Assembly (NCBI GenBank): GCA_015075635.1
Contig: JABTUA010000002.1
Span: 434,001-498,000 of the forward strand
Source: Polyangiaceae bacterium
GTDB taxonomy: Bacteria; Myxococcota_A; Polyangia; Polyangiales; Polyangiaceae
Reading direction: 5' to 3'
DNA length: 64,000 nt
The notes beneath the pieces were generated by a model. It did no database searches, was not told the DNA's origin, and saw nothing but the letters and a program-made list of their open reading frames with translations. The translations under genes were made by a program, and so were the position numbers. Shown in pieces: positions 43,275 through 50,831 of the stretch (its first letter is position 1; each line of letters opens with the position of its first letter).

Positions 43275-44048
43275 TCAGCCAATCGGCTCGGGTCCGAACG
43301 CCAGCGCCACCCTCGAAGCGAAGCCGACGGCGCTGAAGCCGACCCGGTACAAGCTCGGATACACCACTCGCGGCTCGCCGGACTCCACCGCGTCGAGCAC
43401 CAGGCGCCCGAGCTCGCGGGCCTTGCCCATGGGGATGGCGCGGGCGATGGCCGACTCGCGCAGCTGGGCGCGCGCGCCGCGCTCGAGGGCCGAAGCCACC
43501 GGGCCCGGGTAGACCGTGACCACGTGGACGCCTCGGGGGCGGAGCTCGGCGTGGGCGATCTCGGACGCCATGGAGAGCCCGGCCTTGGCCGCGCCGTACA
43601 TGGCGCAGCCGCGGATGGGCACGCGCCCGGCCATGCTGGTGACGTTCACCACGAAGCCGCCGCCGCGCGCCAGCATCCCGGAGCTCACCTCGTGGAACAG
43701 CCGGAGCGGCGCCACCAGATCGACGGCGAGCAGCTTCCAGGCCGCCTCCCACTCGAAGCGCTCGAAGCGCCGCACGTCCATGAAGCCCGCGGCGTTGATC
43801 AGGCCGTCCACCGGGCCGACGCGCTCGAGCAACGCCGGGATGGCGTCGATGTCGGACAGATCCGCGACCTCTGCCCGCGCGTTGCCGAGCTCGCGCGCGA
43901 GCTCCGCCGAGGGCGCTTCGACCTTGTCCACCAGCGTGAGGCGCGCGCGCGGCCGGCGTGCGGCGAGCTCTCGGGCCAGAGCTCCACCGATGGCGCCGGA
44001 CGTCCCGGTGACGAGGACGTGGGGCGCGTGGGTGAGCCGCGCGCTCAT
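43275..44048 (-). CDS. short-chain dehydrogenase/reductase
   Basis: A 257-residue protein from ATG 44048. The NAD(P) motif is TGTSGAIGGALA; the structural NAAG is in LINAAGFMDV; the catalytic Ser is in VNVTSMAGR and the Tyr/Lys pair in YGAAKAGLS. A C-terminal helix is typical of the membrane-proximal fatty-acyl/steroid-type SDRs. It overlaps the upstream gene by four bases (ATGA) and is the third gene of the TetR operon. The substrate is unknown. Confidence 0.9.
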   Translation of the reverse strand: MSARLTHAPHVLVTGTSGAIGGALARELAARRPRARLTLVDKVEAPSAELARELGNARAEVADLSDIDAIPALLERVGPVDGLINAAGFMDVRRFERFEWEAAWKLLAVDLVAPLRLFHEVSSGMLARGGGFVVNVTSMAGRVPIRGCAMYGAAKAGLSMASEIAHAELRPRGVHVVTVYPGPVASALERGARAQLRESAIARAIPMGKARELGRLVLDAVESGEPRVVYPSLYRVGFSAVGFASRVALAFGPEPIG

Positions 44049-44584
44049 CGCTTCCCCGTGTCGAGGGCGAACCAGAGCACGGTGCGGGGTCCCTTGGCCG
44101 TCTTCCACATCGCCGGGCCCAGGTACAAGCCGGGCGCCACCTCGCGGATCTCGTCGTGGATGGCACGGATGTAGGGCGGGTTCTCCGGGTGAGCGTAGTC
44201 GAGCACGATGGCGGGTTTGCCGTCGATCGCGGAGGCCGCGAACAGAGTCGTGAACGGGAACAGGTTCTGGCGCCCGAGCACGCCCGGCGCTTGCACGCGG
44301 TTGATGCCGCGACCAGCGCGATCGGACTCGGCTTCGAAGGACTTCCCGCCCCACACGAACGCGCGCGACGCCGCGAGCTTCCTGAGCCCCTTGGCCAACG
44401 GCCCGCTTCCGAGGCCGCGCACCGCGAGCATGCGTCCGGTCAGCTTGCCGTCCACGGCGCGGAGCGACGCCGGCAGGCTTCCGCCGCGGTACAGCGCCTC
44501 GAGCTCCGCGCAGGACTTCCGAGCCAGGTCGTCCAGGCTGAGCTCGGGGCGGCGGGCTTGGGTGTTCATTTCGGTGGTCAACAT
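44045..44584 (-). CDS. conserved hypothetical protein of the TetR operon
   Basis: A 179-residue soluble protein. The start at ATG 44584 is supported by AGGGAGG eight bases upstream. The sequence has LEALYRGGSLPASLRAVDGKL, an aromatic core (AFVWGGKSF, LFPFTTLFAAS) and a conserved-looking end (IVLDYAHPENPPYIRAIHDE, APGLYLGPAMW). The size and strand pattern suggest a lipocalin-like or SnoaL-like ligand-binding barrel, but I cannot assign a family. It is flanked by the TetR and SDR genes in one operon, so it may act on the same small molecule. Confidence 0.65.
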   Translation of the reverse strand: MLTTEMNTQARRPELSLDDLARKSCAELEALYRGGSLPASLRAVDGKLTGRMLAVRGLGSGPLAKGLRKLAASRAFVWGGKSFEAESDRAGRGINRVQAPGVLGRQNLFPFTTLFAASAIDGKPAIVLDYAHPENPPYIRAIHDEIREVAPGLYLGPAMWKTAKGPRTVLWFALDTGKR

Positions 44585-44597
44585 GTTCGTATCCTCC

Positions 44598-45260
44598 CTA
44601 ACTGCGAGCCCGCGGTCGCGGCGTGCGACGCGAAGCTCCGACGTTCATTCCGGCGCCTTCGGCCACCATGGCCCAGGCGGCCTCGCCGGCTCGAGCGAGC
44701 GTCTCGTCCCCGACGCTCAGGTAGCCGAGGCGCTCGGCCTTCACCAGACCGACGAGCGCACCCCACACCAGCGCCATCAGCGTCTCCGCGGGTAGCACTC
44801 GCTTCTGCCCGCCCTCGGAGATGGCGCGACCAGCGAACCAGAGCGGCGCGAGCACTTCGCGCTCGAGCGCGACGCTCTCCTCGTCGAGGTAGGGCACGTG
44901 GTCCTGCATCTCCAGGAACTGGAACGCGATCGGGTCCGTGCGCGCGAAGCGCGCCAGCCGGCGCCAGATCTCCAGGAACATGTCCCGCGGCTCCGCGTTC
45001 ATCACGAGCCCGTGGAACAGCGCCTGGCGCATGCGCGACTTGGCGTCGCGGAACACCGCGTTGACCAGCTGCTCCTTGTTCTCGAAGTAGTGGTAGATGG
45101 TGCCGGTGCCCACGCCCGCGGCCTCCGCGACGGCGGGGACGGCGGTGCCGTGGTAGCCGCGCTCGGCGAACAGCCCGAGGCCGGCGTCCAGGATTTGGCG
45201 CTGTTTGTCGCCCTCCGGCGGGCGGCCGCGGGGCCTTTGCCCCTTTTCCCGAACGTTCAT
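44598..45260 (-). CDS. TetR/AcrR-family repressor
   Basis: A 220-residue protein. The helix-turn-helix is in residues about 18-62 (RQILDAGLGLFAERGYHGTA, then VAEAAGVGTGTIYHYFENKE), the standard TetR pattern ending in YxYF-x-NKE. The C-terminal ligand domain is divergent. The start is ATG 45260. The downstream hypothetical and SDR genes follow on the same strand, and the GNAT gene is divergent. It probably represses its own operon; its ligand may be the SDR substrate. Confidence 0.9.
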   Translation of the reverse strand: MNVREKGQRPRGRPPEGDKQRQILDAGLGLFAERGYHGTAVPAVAEAAGVGTGTIYHYFENKEQLVNAVFRDAKSRMRQALFHGLVMNAEPRDMFLEIWRRLARFARTDPIAFQFLEMQDHVPYLDEESVALEREVLAPLWFAGRAISEGGQKRVLPAETLMALVWGALVGLVKAERLGYLSVGDETLARAGEAAWAMVAEGAGMNVGASRRTPRPRARS

Positions 45261-45262
45261 TC
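45249..45262. promoter_or_regulatory. probable TetR operator overlapping the repressor start codon
   Basis: The 8-base palindrome GAACGTTC (45251-45258) lies at the TetR start, in the context GAACGTTCATTC, which matches one half of the common AcrR-type operator pattern GAATGAACGTTCATTC. The left flank is not conserved because it is coding. Confidence 0.4.
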
Positions 45263-45342
45263 GAAAATGCAGGATAGCGACGCCCGCGCGGCCGTCAAGG
45301 GGCGGCTTGCGGCTCTGCAGCAGCACCACGACATTCCCGGGC

Positions 45343-46110
45343 ATGGACGACGCCGAGCTCTTGCGCCGCGTGCACACCTGCTTGATCGCCGAAGCGGAGC
45401 TCTGGGGCTCCGGATCGGGGAGCGCGTACCTCGAGCGCCTGCCCGGCGTGATCGCGGCGGTTTCCCCGGCGGCTCCCGACCGCTCGCTCTTCAACTGCGT
45501 CGTGCCGGACAGCCTGGCGTCGCTCGAAGCTGCGTACCCGAAGCTGGCGGCGAGCTTCGCCGACGCGGGCGTGCGCGCCTTCACCGTCTGGGTCGGGCCG
45601 GGCGACCGCGCGATGGCCGACTTCCTGGCGGCGCGCGGCCACAAGCTCGACTCCCGACCAGCGGCGATGGCGGCGGCCATGAGCGAGCTCGCGATCCCCG
45701 AAGCAGGCGACCTGGACTGGGAAGCAACGCGCGACCTCGGGCTCCTCGCGCGCATCAACGACCAGGCCTACGGCTTTCCTCCGCCGGCGTTCGAGGCGGC
45801 GCTCACCAGCTGGCCGGCCGACGACGGCTGGAGAGGCTACGTGGCACGAGCCGACGGTCGGCCCGCCGCCTGCGCCATCGTTTACGAGAGCCCGGACGGC
45901 GATTGCGGCGTGACCGGGGTGGCTTCGCTGCCCGACGCGCGGGGCAAGAACCTCGCGGGTCGCTTGCTCGGCCGCGCGCTGGCTGAAGCGCGGACGCGTG
46001 GCGCCACCAGCACTTCGCTCCAGGCGAGCCCGCTGGGTCGCCCGGTGTATGCGAAGATGGGCTATCGCGATCTGGGTGAGATGGGCATGTGGGAGCACCG
46101 CGTGTCATGA
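45343..46110 (+). CDS. GNAT-family acetyltransferase
   Basis: A 255-residue protein. The N-terminal 120 residues are a divergent half (VVPDSLASLEAAYPKLAASF). The C-terminal half has the acetyl-CoA motif A of GNAT enzymes (TGVASLPDARGKNLAGRLLG, then RALAEARTRG) and the motif B region ending PVYAKMGYRDLGEMGMWEHR. The acceptor is unknown. Its stop overlaps the start of the molybdopterin enzyme (ATGA). Confidence 0.85.
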   Translation: MDDAELLRRVHTCLIAEAELWGSGSGSAYLERLPGVIAAVSPAAPDRSLFNCVVPDSLASLEAAYPKLAASFADAGVRAFTVWVGPGDRAMADFLAARGHKLDSRPAAMAAAMSELAIPEAGDLDWEATRDLGLLARINDQAYGFPPPAFEAALTSWPADDGWRGYVARADGRPAACAIVYESPDGDCGVTGVASLPDARGKNLAGRLLGRALAEARTRGATSTSLQASPLGRPVYAKMGYRDLGEMGMWEHRVS

Positions 46111-48317
46111 GCTGGAAGCCCACGGCCTGCATTCTCTGCGAGTGCAACTGCGGCATCGAGGTGGAGCTCGGCGGCGACGCGGGGCGACACCTGGTCCGCC
46201 TGCGCGGCGACCGCCGGCACCCCGTTTCCCGCGGCTACGCCTGCGAGAAGGCGCACCGGCTGGACTACTACCAGCACGCGCGCGACCGCGTGACCTCGCC
46301 GCTCCGGCGCCGGCCGGACGGTACGTTCGAGCCCATCGACTGGGACACGGCCATCAGCGAGGTCTCGGCGCGCCTCGGGAAGGTGCGCGACACACACGGC
46401 GGCGAGACCATCTTCTATTACGGCGGCGGCGGCCAGGCGAACCACCTGCCCGGCGCCTACGCCACCGCGACCCGCGCGGCGCTGGGCTCCCGCTACCGCT
46501 CCAACGCCCTGGCGCAGGAGAAGACGGGGGAGATCTGGGTCAGCCATCGCATGCTCGGCGCGGCGACTCGCGCCGACTTCGAGCACTGCGAGGTGGCGCT
46601 CTTCATCGGCAAGAACCCCTGGCACTCGCACTCGATCCCGCGGGCGCGCATCACGCTGCGGGAGATCTCACGAGATCCCGCGCGCACGCTGATCGTGATC
46701 GATCCGCGCCGCACCGAGACCGCCGAGCTGGCCGACATTCATCTTCAGGTGCGCCCCGGCACCGACGCCTGGCTGCTCGCGGCGCTCCTGGGCGTCTTGG
46801 TGCAGGAGGACCTCTTGGACCGCGCCTTCTTGGGCGCGCACGCCGTGGGGCTCGATGCGGTGGAGAAGGCCCTCGCCTCCGTGTCCGTCGCGGAGTGCTC
46901 GGCGAAGGCTGGGCTCGACGAGGCCCTGGTGCGGCGGGCGGCCCGCGCCATCGGCCAGGCTCGCTCGCTGGCGAGCTTCGAGGATCTGGGCGTGCAGATG
47001 AACAAGAGTTCGACGCTGGTGAGCTACCTGCACCGGCTCCTGATCGTGCTCACCGGCAACCTGGGCAAACCCGGCAGCCACTACGTGCCGACCCCGCTCG
47101 TGCCCTTCATCAGCGGCTCGACCGGCAAGAAGAGCCCGGTCGCCGGAGCGCCCATCATCAGCGGCCTGGTCCCCTGCAACGTGATCGCCGAGGAGATCCT
47201 CAGCGACCACGACAAGCGCTACCGCGCCATGCTGGTCGAGTCGGCGAACCCCGCGCACTCGCTGGCCGACTCGCCGCGCATGCGAGAGGCACTCTCCGCG
47301 CTGGACACCCTGGTGGTCATCGACGTCGCGATGACGGAGACGGCGAAGCTGGCCCACTACGTCTTGCCCGCGGCGACGCAGTACGAGAAGGCCGAGGCTT
47401 CGTTCTTCAACTTCGAGTTCCCGGAGAACTGCTTCCAGCTCCGGCCGCGGCTCTTGGCGCCGCCTCCCGGGCCGCTGCCGGAGGCCGAGATCCACGCACG
47501 GCTCGCCACCGCCCTCGGCGCCGTGACCGAGGCCGATCTCGAGCCGCTCCGCGCGGCCGCCGCCCAGGGGCGCGCCGCCTACGCCGAGGCGCTGATGAGC
47601 CAGGTGATGGGCGATCCACGCCGGTCGTCCCAGGTGGCGGTGCTCCTGTACCGCACGCTCGATTTGCCAGCCGAGCTGAAGGAGGGCGCGGTGCTCTTCG
47701 GCCTGGCGCTCCGGCTGGTGATGCAGCGGGCGCCGTCGGTCGCGCGAGCGGGCTTTTCCGGCACGCCGCTCCAGATGGCCGAGCAGCTGTTCCAGGCGAT
47801 GCTCGAGCGGCACTCGGGTGTGGTCTTCGCCGTGGACGACTGGAACGAGGTGCTCGAACGCGTCGGGCAGATCCAGCTCGAGCTGCCCGATCTGCTCGAG
47901 GAGCTCGAGCGCTGCCTGGGCTCGGCGCCGGACGCCACGGACCTGAGCTTCCCCTTCGTGCTCTCGGCCGGCGAGCGCCGCTCCTTCACCGCCAACACGC
48001 TCCTCCGCGATCCGGCCTGGCGCAACAAGGACGCCGCCGGCGCGCTGCGCATCTGCCCCAGCGACGCCAGCGCGCTGGGCGTCGCGACTGGCGCAGAGCT
48101 CCGCCTCACCACCAGGCGCGGCACGGCGCTGGTGACGGTGGAGGTCTCGGACACGATGCAGCCGGGCCACGTCAGCCTGCCCAACGGCCTGGGCACGAGC
48201 TACGGCGACGAACGTCCCGGCGTCGCGCCCAACGAGCTCACCAGCCTGGACGAGCGCGACCCCTTCGTGGGCACGCCCTGGCACAAGCACGTGCGGGCGC
48301 GGCTGGAACGGGTCTGA
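46107..48317 (+). CDS. molybdopterin oxidoreductase with [4Fe-4S] cluster
   Basis: A 736-residue protein from ATG 46107. Residues about 1-55 hold the cluster motif CxxCxxxC...C (CILCECNCGIEV ... GYACEK). The molybdopterin domain follows (FYYGGGGQANHL, ALFIGKNPWHSHSIP, LIVIDPRRTETAELADIHLQ), and the C-terminal MGD-binding domain has FTANTLLRDPAW, VSLPNGLGTSYG and the ending PWHKHVRARLERV. It belongs with the formate dehydrogenase/BisC-like group, but at the position of the Mo ligand I see neither Sec nor an obvious Cys. There is no twin-Arg signal, so it is cytosolic. The electron acceptor and substrate are unknown. It is translationally coupled to the GNAT gene. Confidence 0.9.
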   Translation: MSWKPTACILCECNCGIEVELGGDAGRHLVRLRGDRRHPVSRGYACEKAHRLDYYQHARDRVTSPLRRRPDGTFEPIDWDTAISEVSARLGKVRDTHGGETIFYYGGGGQANHLPGAYATATRAALGSRYRSNALAQEKTGEIWVSHRMLGAATRADFEHCEVALFIGKNPWHSHSIPRARITLREISRDPARTLIVIDPRRTETAELADIHLQVRPGTDAWLLAALLGVLVQEDLLDRAFLGAHAVGLDAVEKALASVSVAECSAKAGLDEALVRRAARAIGQARSLASFEDLGVQMNKSSTLVSYLHRLLIVLTGNLGKPGSHYVPTPLVPFISGSTGKKSPVAGAPIISGLVPCNVIAEEILSDHDKRYRAMLVESANPAHSLADSPRMREALSALDTLVVIDVAMTETAKLAHYVLPAATQYEKAEASFFNFEFPENCFQLRPRLLAPPPGPLPEAEIHARLATALGAVTEADLEPLRAAAAQGRAAYAEALMSQVMGDPRRSSQVAVLLYRTLDLPAELKEGAVLFGLALRLVMQRAPSVARAGFSGTPLQMAEQLFQAMLERHSGVVFAVDDWNEVLERVGQIQLELPDLLEELERCLGSAPDATDLSFPFVLSAGERRSFTANTLLRDPAWRNKDAAGALRICPSDASALGVATGAELRLTTRRGTALVTVEVSDTMQPGHVSLPNGLGTSYGDERPGVAPNELTSLDERDPFVGTPWHKHVRARLERV

Positions 48318-48319
48318 GC

Positions 48320-49483
48320 TCACCCGCCGAGGGCGCCGACGAATGCGTCGATGCTCTGTCGGCGCACTCCTGGGACGAGCGCCCCTTCGGCGGGCGTCCC
48401 GCGCGCCGCGCCGTGCAGCACGAGCCCGCGCGCGCCCCGTGCCATCCGCGGCAGGAGCGCGGCGATCCCTCGCGCGTCGCTCGGGTGCACCGTCCTGCCC
48501 GCCTTGACCTCGACGAGCACGACTCCGCCGCCCTCCTCGGCCATCAAGAAGTCGACTTCGAGCCCCTGCTGGTCGCGAAAGTAGTACAGCTCGCGCGCCC
48601 GGCCGGCGAACGCTCGGCGCTTGGCGATCTCGCTGGCGACGAACGCTTCGAGCACCAGCCCGGACAGCGGCGAGCGTTGGAGCGCGCTTCGCGATTCCAA
48701 CCCGAGCAGGTGACACAGGATACCGGTGTCCATGAAGTAGAGCTTCGGCGTCTTCAAGAGTCTCTTGCCGAGGTTCTCGAAGTAGGGCGGGACGAGCTGG
48801 ATCAGACCGGTGGTCTCCAGCACACTGACCCACTGGGTGATCGTGGGGATGCTGACCCCGAGCGGGGCCGCGAGCTCGGACTTGTTCAGAGGGGTGCCGT
48901 TGCGCGTCGCGAGCAGGCCGAGGAAGCGCCGGAACGTGACCAAGTCGCGCACGGCGGTCACCGCGCGCACGTCGCGTTCCAGGTAGGTCTGCACGTAGGA
49001 TCGAAACCACAGCGGCGCCCCCTTCGGACGCAGTCGAACCTCGGGGTAGCCGCCCAAGATCAGGTCCCAGCGCCCCGCTTCGCGGGCCGACAGCGGCAAG
49101 AGCTGCAGCACCGCCGCGCGACCGGCCATCGACTCGGAGACTCCCCCCATCAGCGAGAAGTCCTGCGAGCCGGTGAGCAGCCACCGGCCCTTCTTCGACG
49201 GAGCAGCGTCGATCCGGCTCCGCACGTAGGGCAAGAGCTCGGGGGCGTTCTGGATCTCGTCGAGGATCGCCGGCGTCCGCAGATCGTCGAGGAAGCCCCG
49301 GGGGTCGCTGCGCACCTGCGCGAGCACGTCTGGGTCTTCGAGCTGCACGTAGCTCGCGCCCGGGAAGGTCCGCCGCAACGTGAAGGTCTTGCCGGCACGT
49401 CGAGGGCCGGTGAGCACCACGGCCCCAAAGCTCCTCGCTGCACGCAGGAGTACGGGCGTGATCTCGCGCCGGTAGATCGGCAT
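48320..49483 (-). CDS. AAA_14/DUF4143 ATPase
   Basis: A 387-residue protein. Walker A is TGPRRAGKTFTLRR and Walker B is TPAILDEIQNAPEL, followed by the sensor WLLTGSQDFSL; this is the AAA_14 domain. The C-terminal half is DUF4143, a winged helix plus a restriction-like core (YYFRDQQGLEVDFLMAEEG, VVLVEVKAGRTV) whose D ... E-x-K triad suggests a nuclease-like site. Such proteins are common, mobile and often single-gene. It has its own AT-rich promoter and no obvious partner. Confidence 0.92.
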   Translation of the reverse strand: MPIYRREITPVLLRAARSFGAVVLTGPRRAGKTFTLRRTFPGASYVQLEDPDVLAQVRSDPRGFLDDLRTPAILDEIQNAPELLPYVRSRIDAAPSKKGRWLLTGSQDFSLMGGVSESMAGRAAVLQLLPLSAREAGRWDLILGGYPEVRLRPKGAPLWFRSYVQTYLERDVRAVTAVRDLVTFRRFLGLLATRNGTPLNKSELAAPLGVSIPTITQWVSVLETTGLIQLVPPYFENLGKRLLKTPKLYFMDTGILCHLLGLESRSALQRSPLSGLVLEAFVASEIAKRRAFAGRARELYYFRDQQGLEVDFLMAEEGGGVVLVEVKAGRTVHPSDARGIAALLPRMARGARGLVLHGAARGTPAEGALVPGVRRQSIDAFVGALGG

Positions 49484-49489
49484 TTGAGG

Positions 49490-49518
49490 AATCTAAACTG
49501 CAACTTTAGATTTATCAA
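49490..49518 (-). promoter_or_regulatory. promoter with inverted repeat for the AAA/DUF4143 gene
   Basis: On the minus strand TTGATA (49513-49518) and TAGATT (49490-49495) are 17 bases apart. The inverted repeat AATCTAAA/TTTAGATT (49490-49497 and 49505-49512, loop of 7) overlaps the -10. Transcription would start within a base or two of the ATG, so the mRNA is probably leaderless. Confidence 0.6.
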
Positions 49519-49532
49519 TGGGCTTCGACGCC

Positions 49533-50276
49533 TCAGCTCGGCTGCTGCGTCGGCCGCATCAAGATGTCGTGGACCTGCACGTGGGGCGGGGCCGAGAGCA
49601 GGTAGCGGACCGCCTCGGCGACGTCGGCGGGCTCGAGCACCTTGAAGCGCCCGTAGGTCTTCTTCGCCGCTTCCTGGCTCTGGAAGTAGTGCGCGGCGAA
49701 CTCGGTCTCGACGTAGCCCGGGCTCACGGCGCTGACGCGGATCTTGCTGCCGGCCTCGCGCAGCTCCTGGCGCAGCGCCTCGGTCAGCGCGCGCACCGCG
49801 AACTTGGACGCGGAGTACATGCCGCTCCCCGGGGGAACGCGGTGCGCCGCCATGCTCGAGACGTGCACGACGTGCCCGTCGTCGCCGCGCCGGCGCATGT
49901 CGGAGAGCGCCTCGCGGGTGCACACCGAGAGCGCGAGCACGTTCAGCTCCAGCGTCTCGCGCCACTGCTCGGTCCGCCCGCTCATCAGCGGCGCGTCGTG
50001 GCCGAGCCCCGCGTTGTTCACCAGCACGTCCACGCCGCCCCAGCGCTGGCGGATCTCGGCGAACAGCGCCCCGATCTCGGCCTCGTCCCGGAGGTCCACG
50101 CTCCGGGTCAGCCAGTCGGCCGCGGGGAGCTCCGCCGCGAGCTCCGCGAGCCGCTCGGCTCGCCGCGCGCACACCGCCACGCGCATGGCGTTTTCTGCCA
50201 GCATTTTCGCGACCGCGCGGCCGATGCCCGCCGACGCCCCGGTGACCAACGCGACCTTGCCCTTGAAGCGCTCCAT
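49533..50276 (-). CDS. short-chain dehydrogenase/reductase
   Basis: A 247-residue classical SDR. The cofactor motif is TGASAGIGRAVA, with NNAG in VLVNNAGLG, the catalytic Ser in VHVSSMAAH and YSASKFAV with the Tyr and Lys. After the Tyr/Lys the PGYVET motif follows. Start ATG 50276 follows directly from MERFKGKVALVTGAS. It is divergent (37 bases) from the YbjN-like gene. The substrate is not known. Confidence 0.92.
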   Translation of the reverse strand: MERFKGKVALVTGASAGIGRAVAKMLAENAMRVAVCARRAERLAELAAELPAADWLTRSVDLRDEAEIGALFAEIRQRWGGVDVLVNNAGLGHDAPLMSGRTEQWRETLELNVLALSVCTREALSDMRRRGDDGHVVHVSSMAAHRVPPGSGMYSASKFAVRALTEALRQELREAGSKIRVSAVSPGYVETEFAAHYFQSQEAAKKTYGRFKVLEPADVAEAVRYLLSAPPHVQVHDILMRPTQQPS

Positions 50277-50313
50277 CGCGCCCGAGCCTACCGTCTCGGG
50301 GTATGTTCCGGCC

Positions 50314-50826
50314 ATGCCCGCCAAGCAACCCGCGGCCGCCTCGACGCGGCGCCAGCTCGAGACCGTCCGCAACGTGCTCGGACGGCTCGGTCTGAAGTTC
50401 GAGGAGAAGTACGACCCCGAGGCCGAGACCAACTACTTCGCCGTGGACCTGCGCGGCCCCGACGTGCTCGCCGAGGTGCACCTGGTCCACGAGCCGGGGC
50501 TGGTCGCGCTGTACGGCGTGTTCGGCGTGAAGGCGCCCCGCACGCGCCGCGCGGAGCTCCTGGCCTTCGCCAACCTGTTCAACGCCGCGTTTCACCAGGG
50601 CACGCTGACGGTGCGCAAGGACGGGCGGCTCGTGTACCGAGCCGCGTGCAGCTACCGCAAGGTGAAGGACCTGGACCAGGGCTACGTCGCCAGCCTGTTC
50701 GCCGACATGTTGGACGTGGTGGACCTGATCGACCTGCCGCTGATCCTGGTCGCCAAGGGCAAGACCGCCGCCGCCGCCATCAAGGCGACCTGGACGGGCT
50801 ACACCGAGCAACCCTTCACTCACTGA
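50314..50826 (+). CDS. YbjN-like protein
   Basis: A 170-residue soluble protein. The fold order and motifs (TVRNVLGRLGLKFEEKYDPE, FAVDLRGPDVLAEVHLVHEP, LLAFANLFNAAFHQGTLTVR, VYRAACSYRKVKDLDQG) fit the YbjN/sensory chaperone-like family (type III secretion chaperone fold). Only a general role in stress or protein binding can be assigned. It lies 5 bases upstream of the Hsp70-like gene in one operon, so it may be its cofactor. Confidence 0.65.
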   Translation: MPAKQPAAASTRRQLETVRNVLGRLGLKFEEKYDPEAETNYFAVDLRGPDVLAEVHLVHEPGLVALYGVFGVKAPRTRRAELLAFANLFNAAFHQGTLTVRKDGRLVYRAACSYRKVKDLDQGYVASLFADMLDVVDLIDLPLILVAKGKTAAAAIKATWTGYTEQPFTH

Positions 50827-50831
50827 GCAGC

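Noticed and set aside
45998..49645. Open frame of about 1200 codons spanning the molybdopterin enzyme and the ATPase
   Set aside because: It crosses two real genes in a wrong frame and its product is Arg/Ala-rich without motifs.
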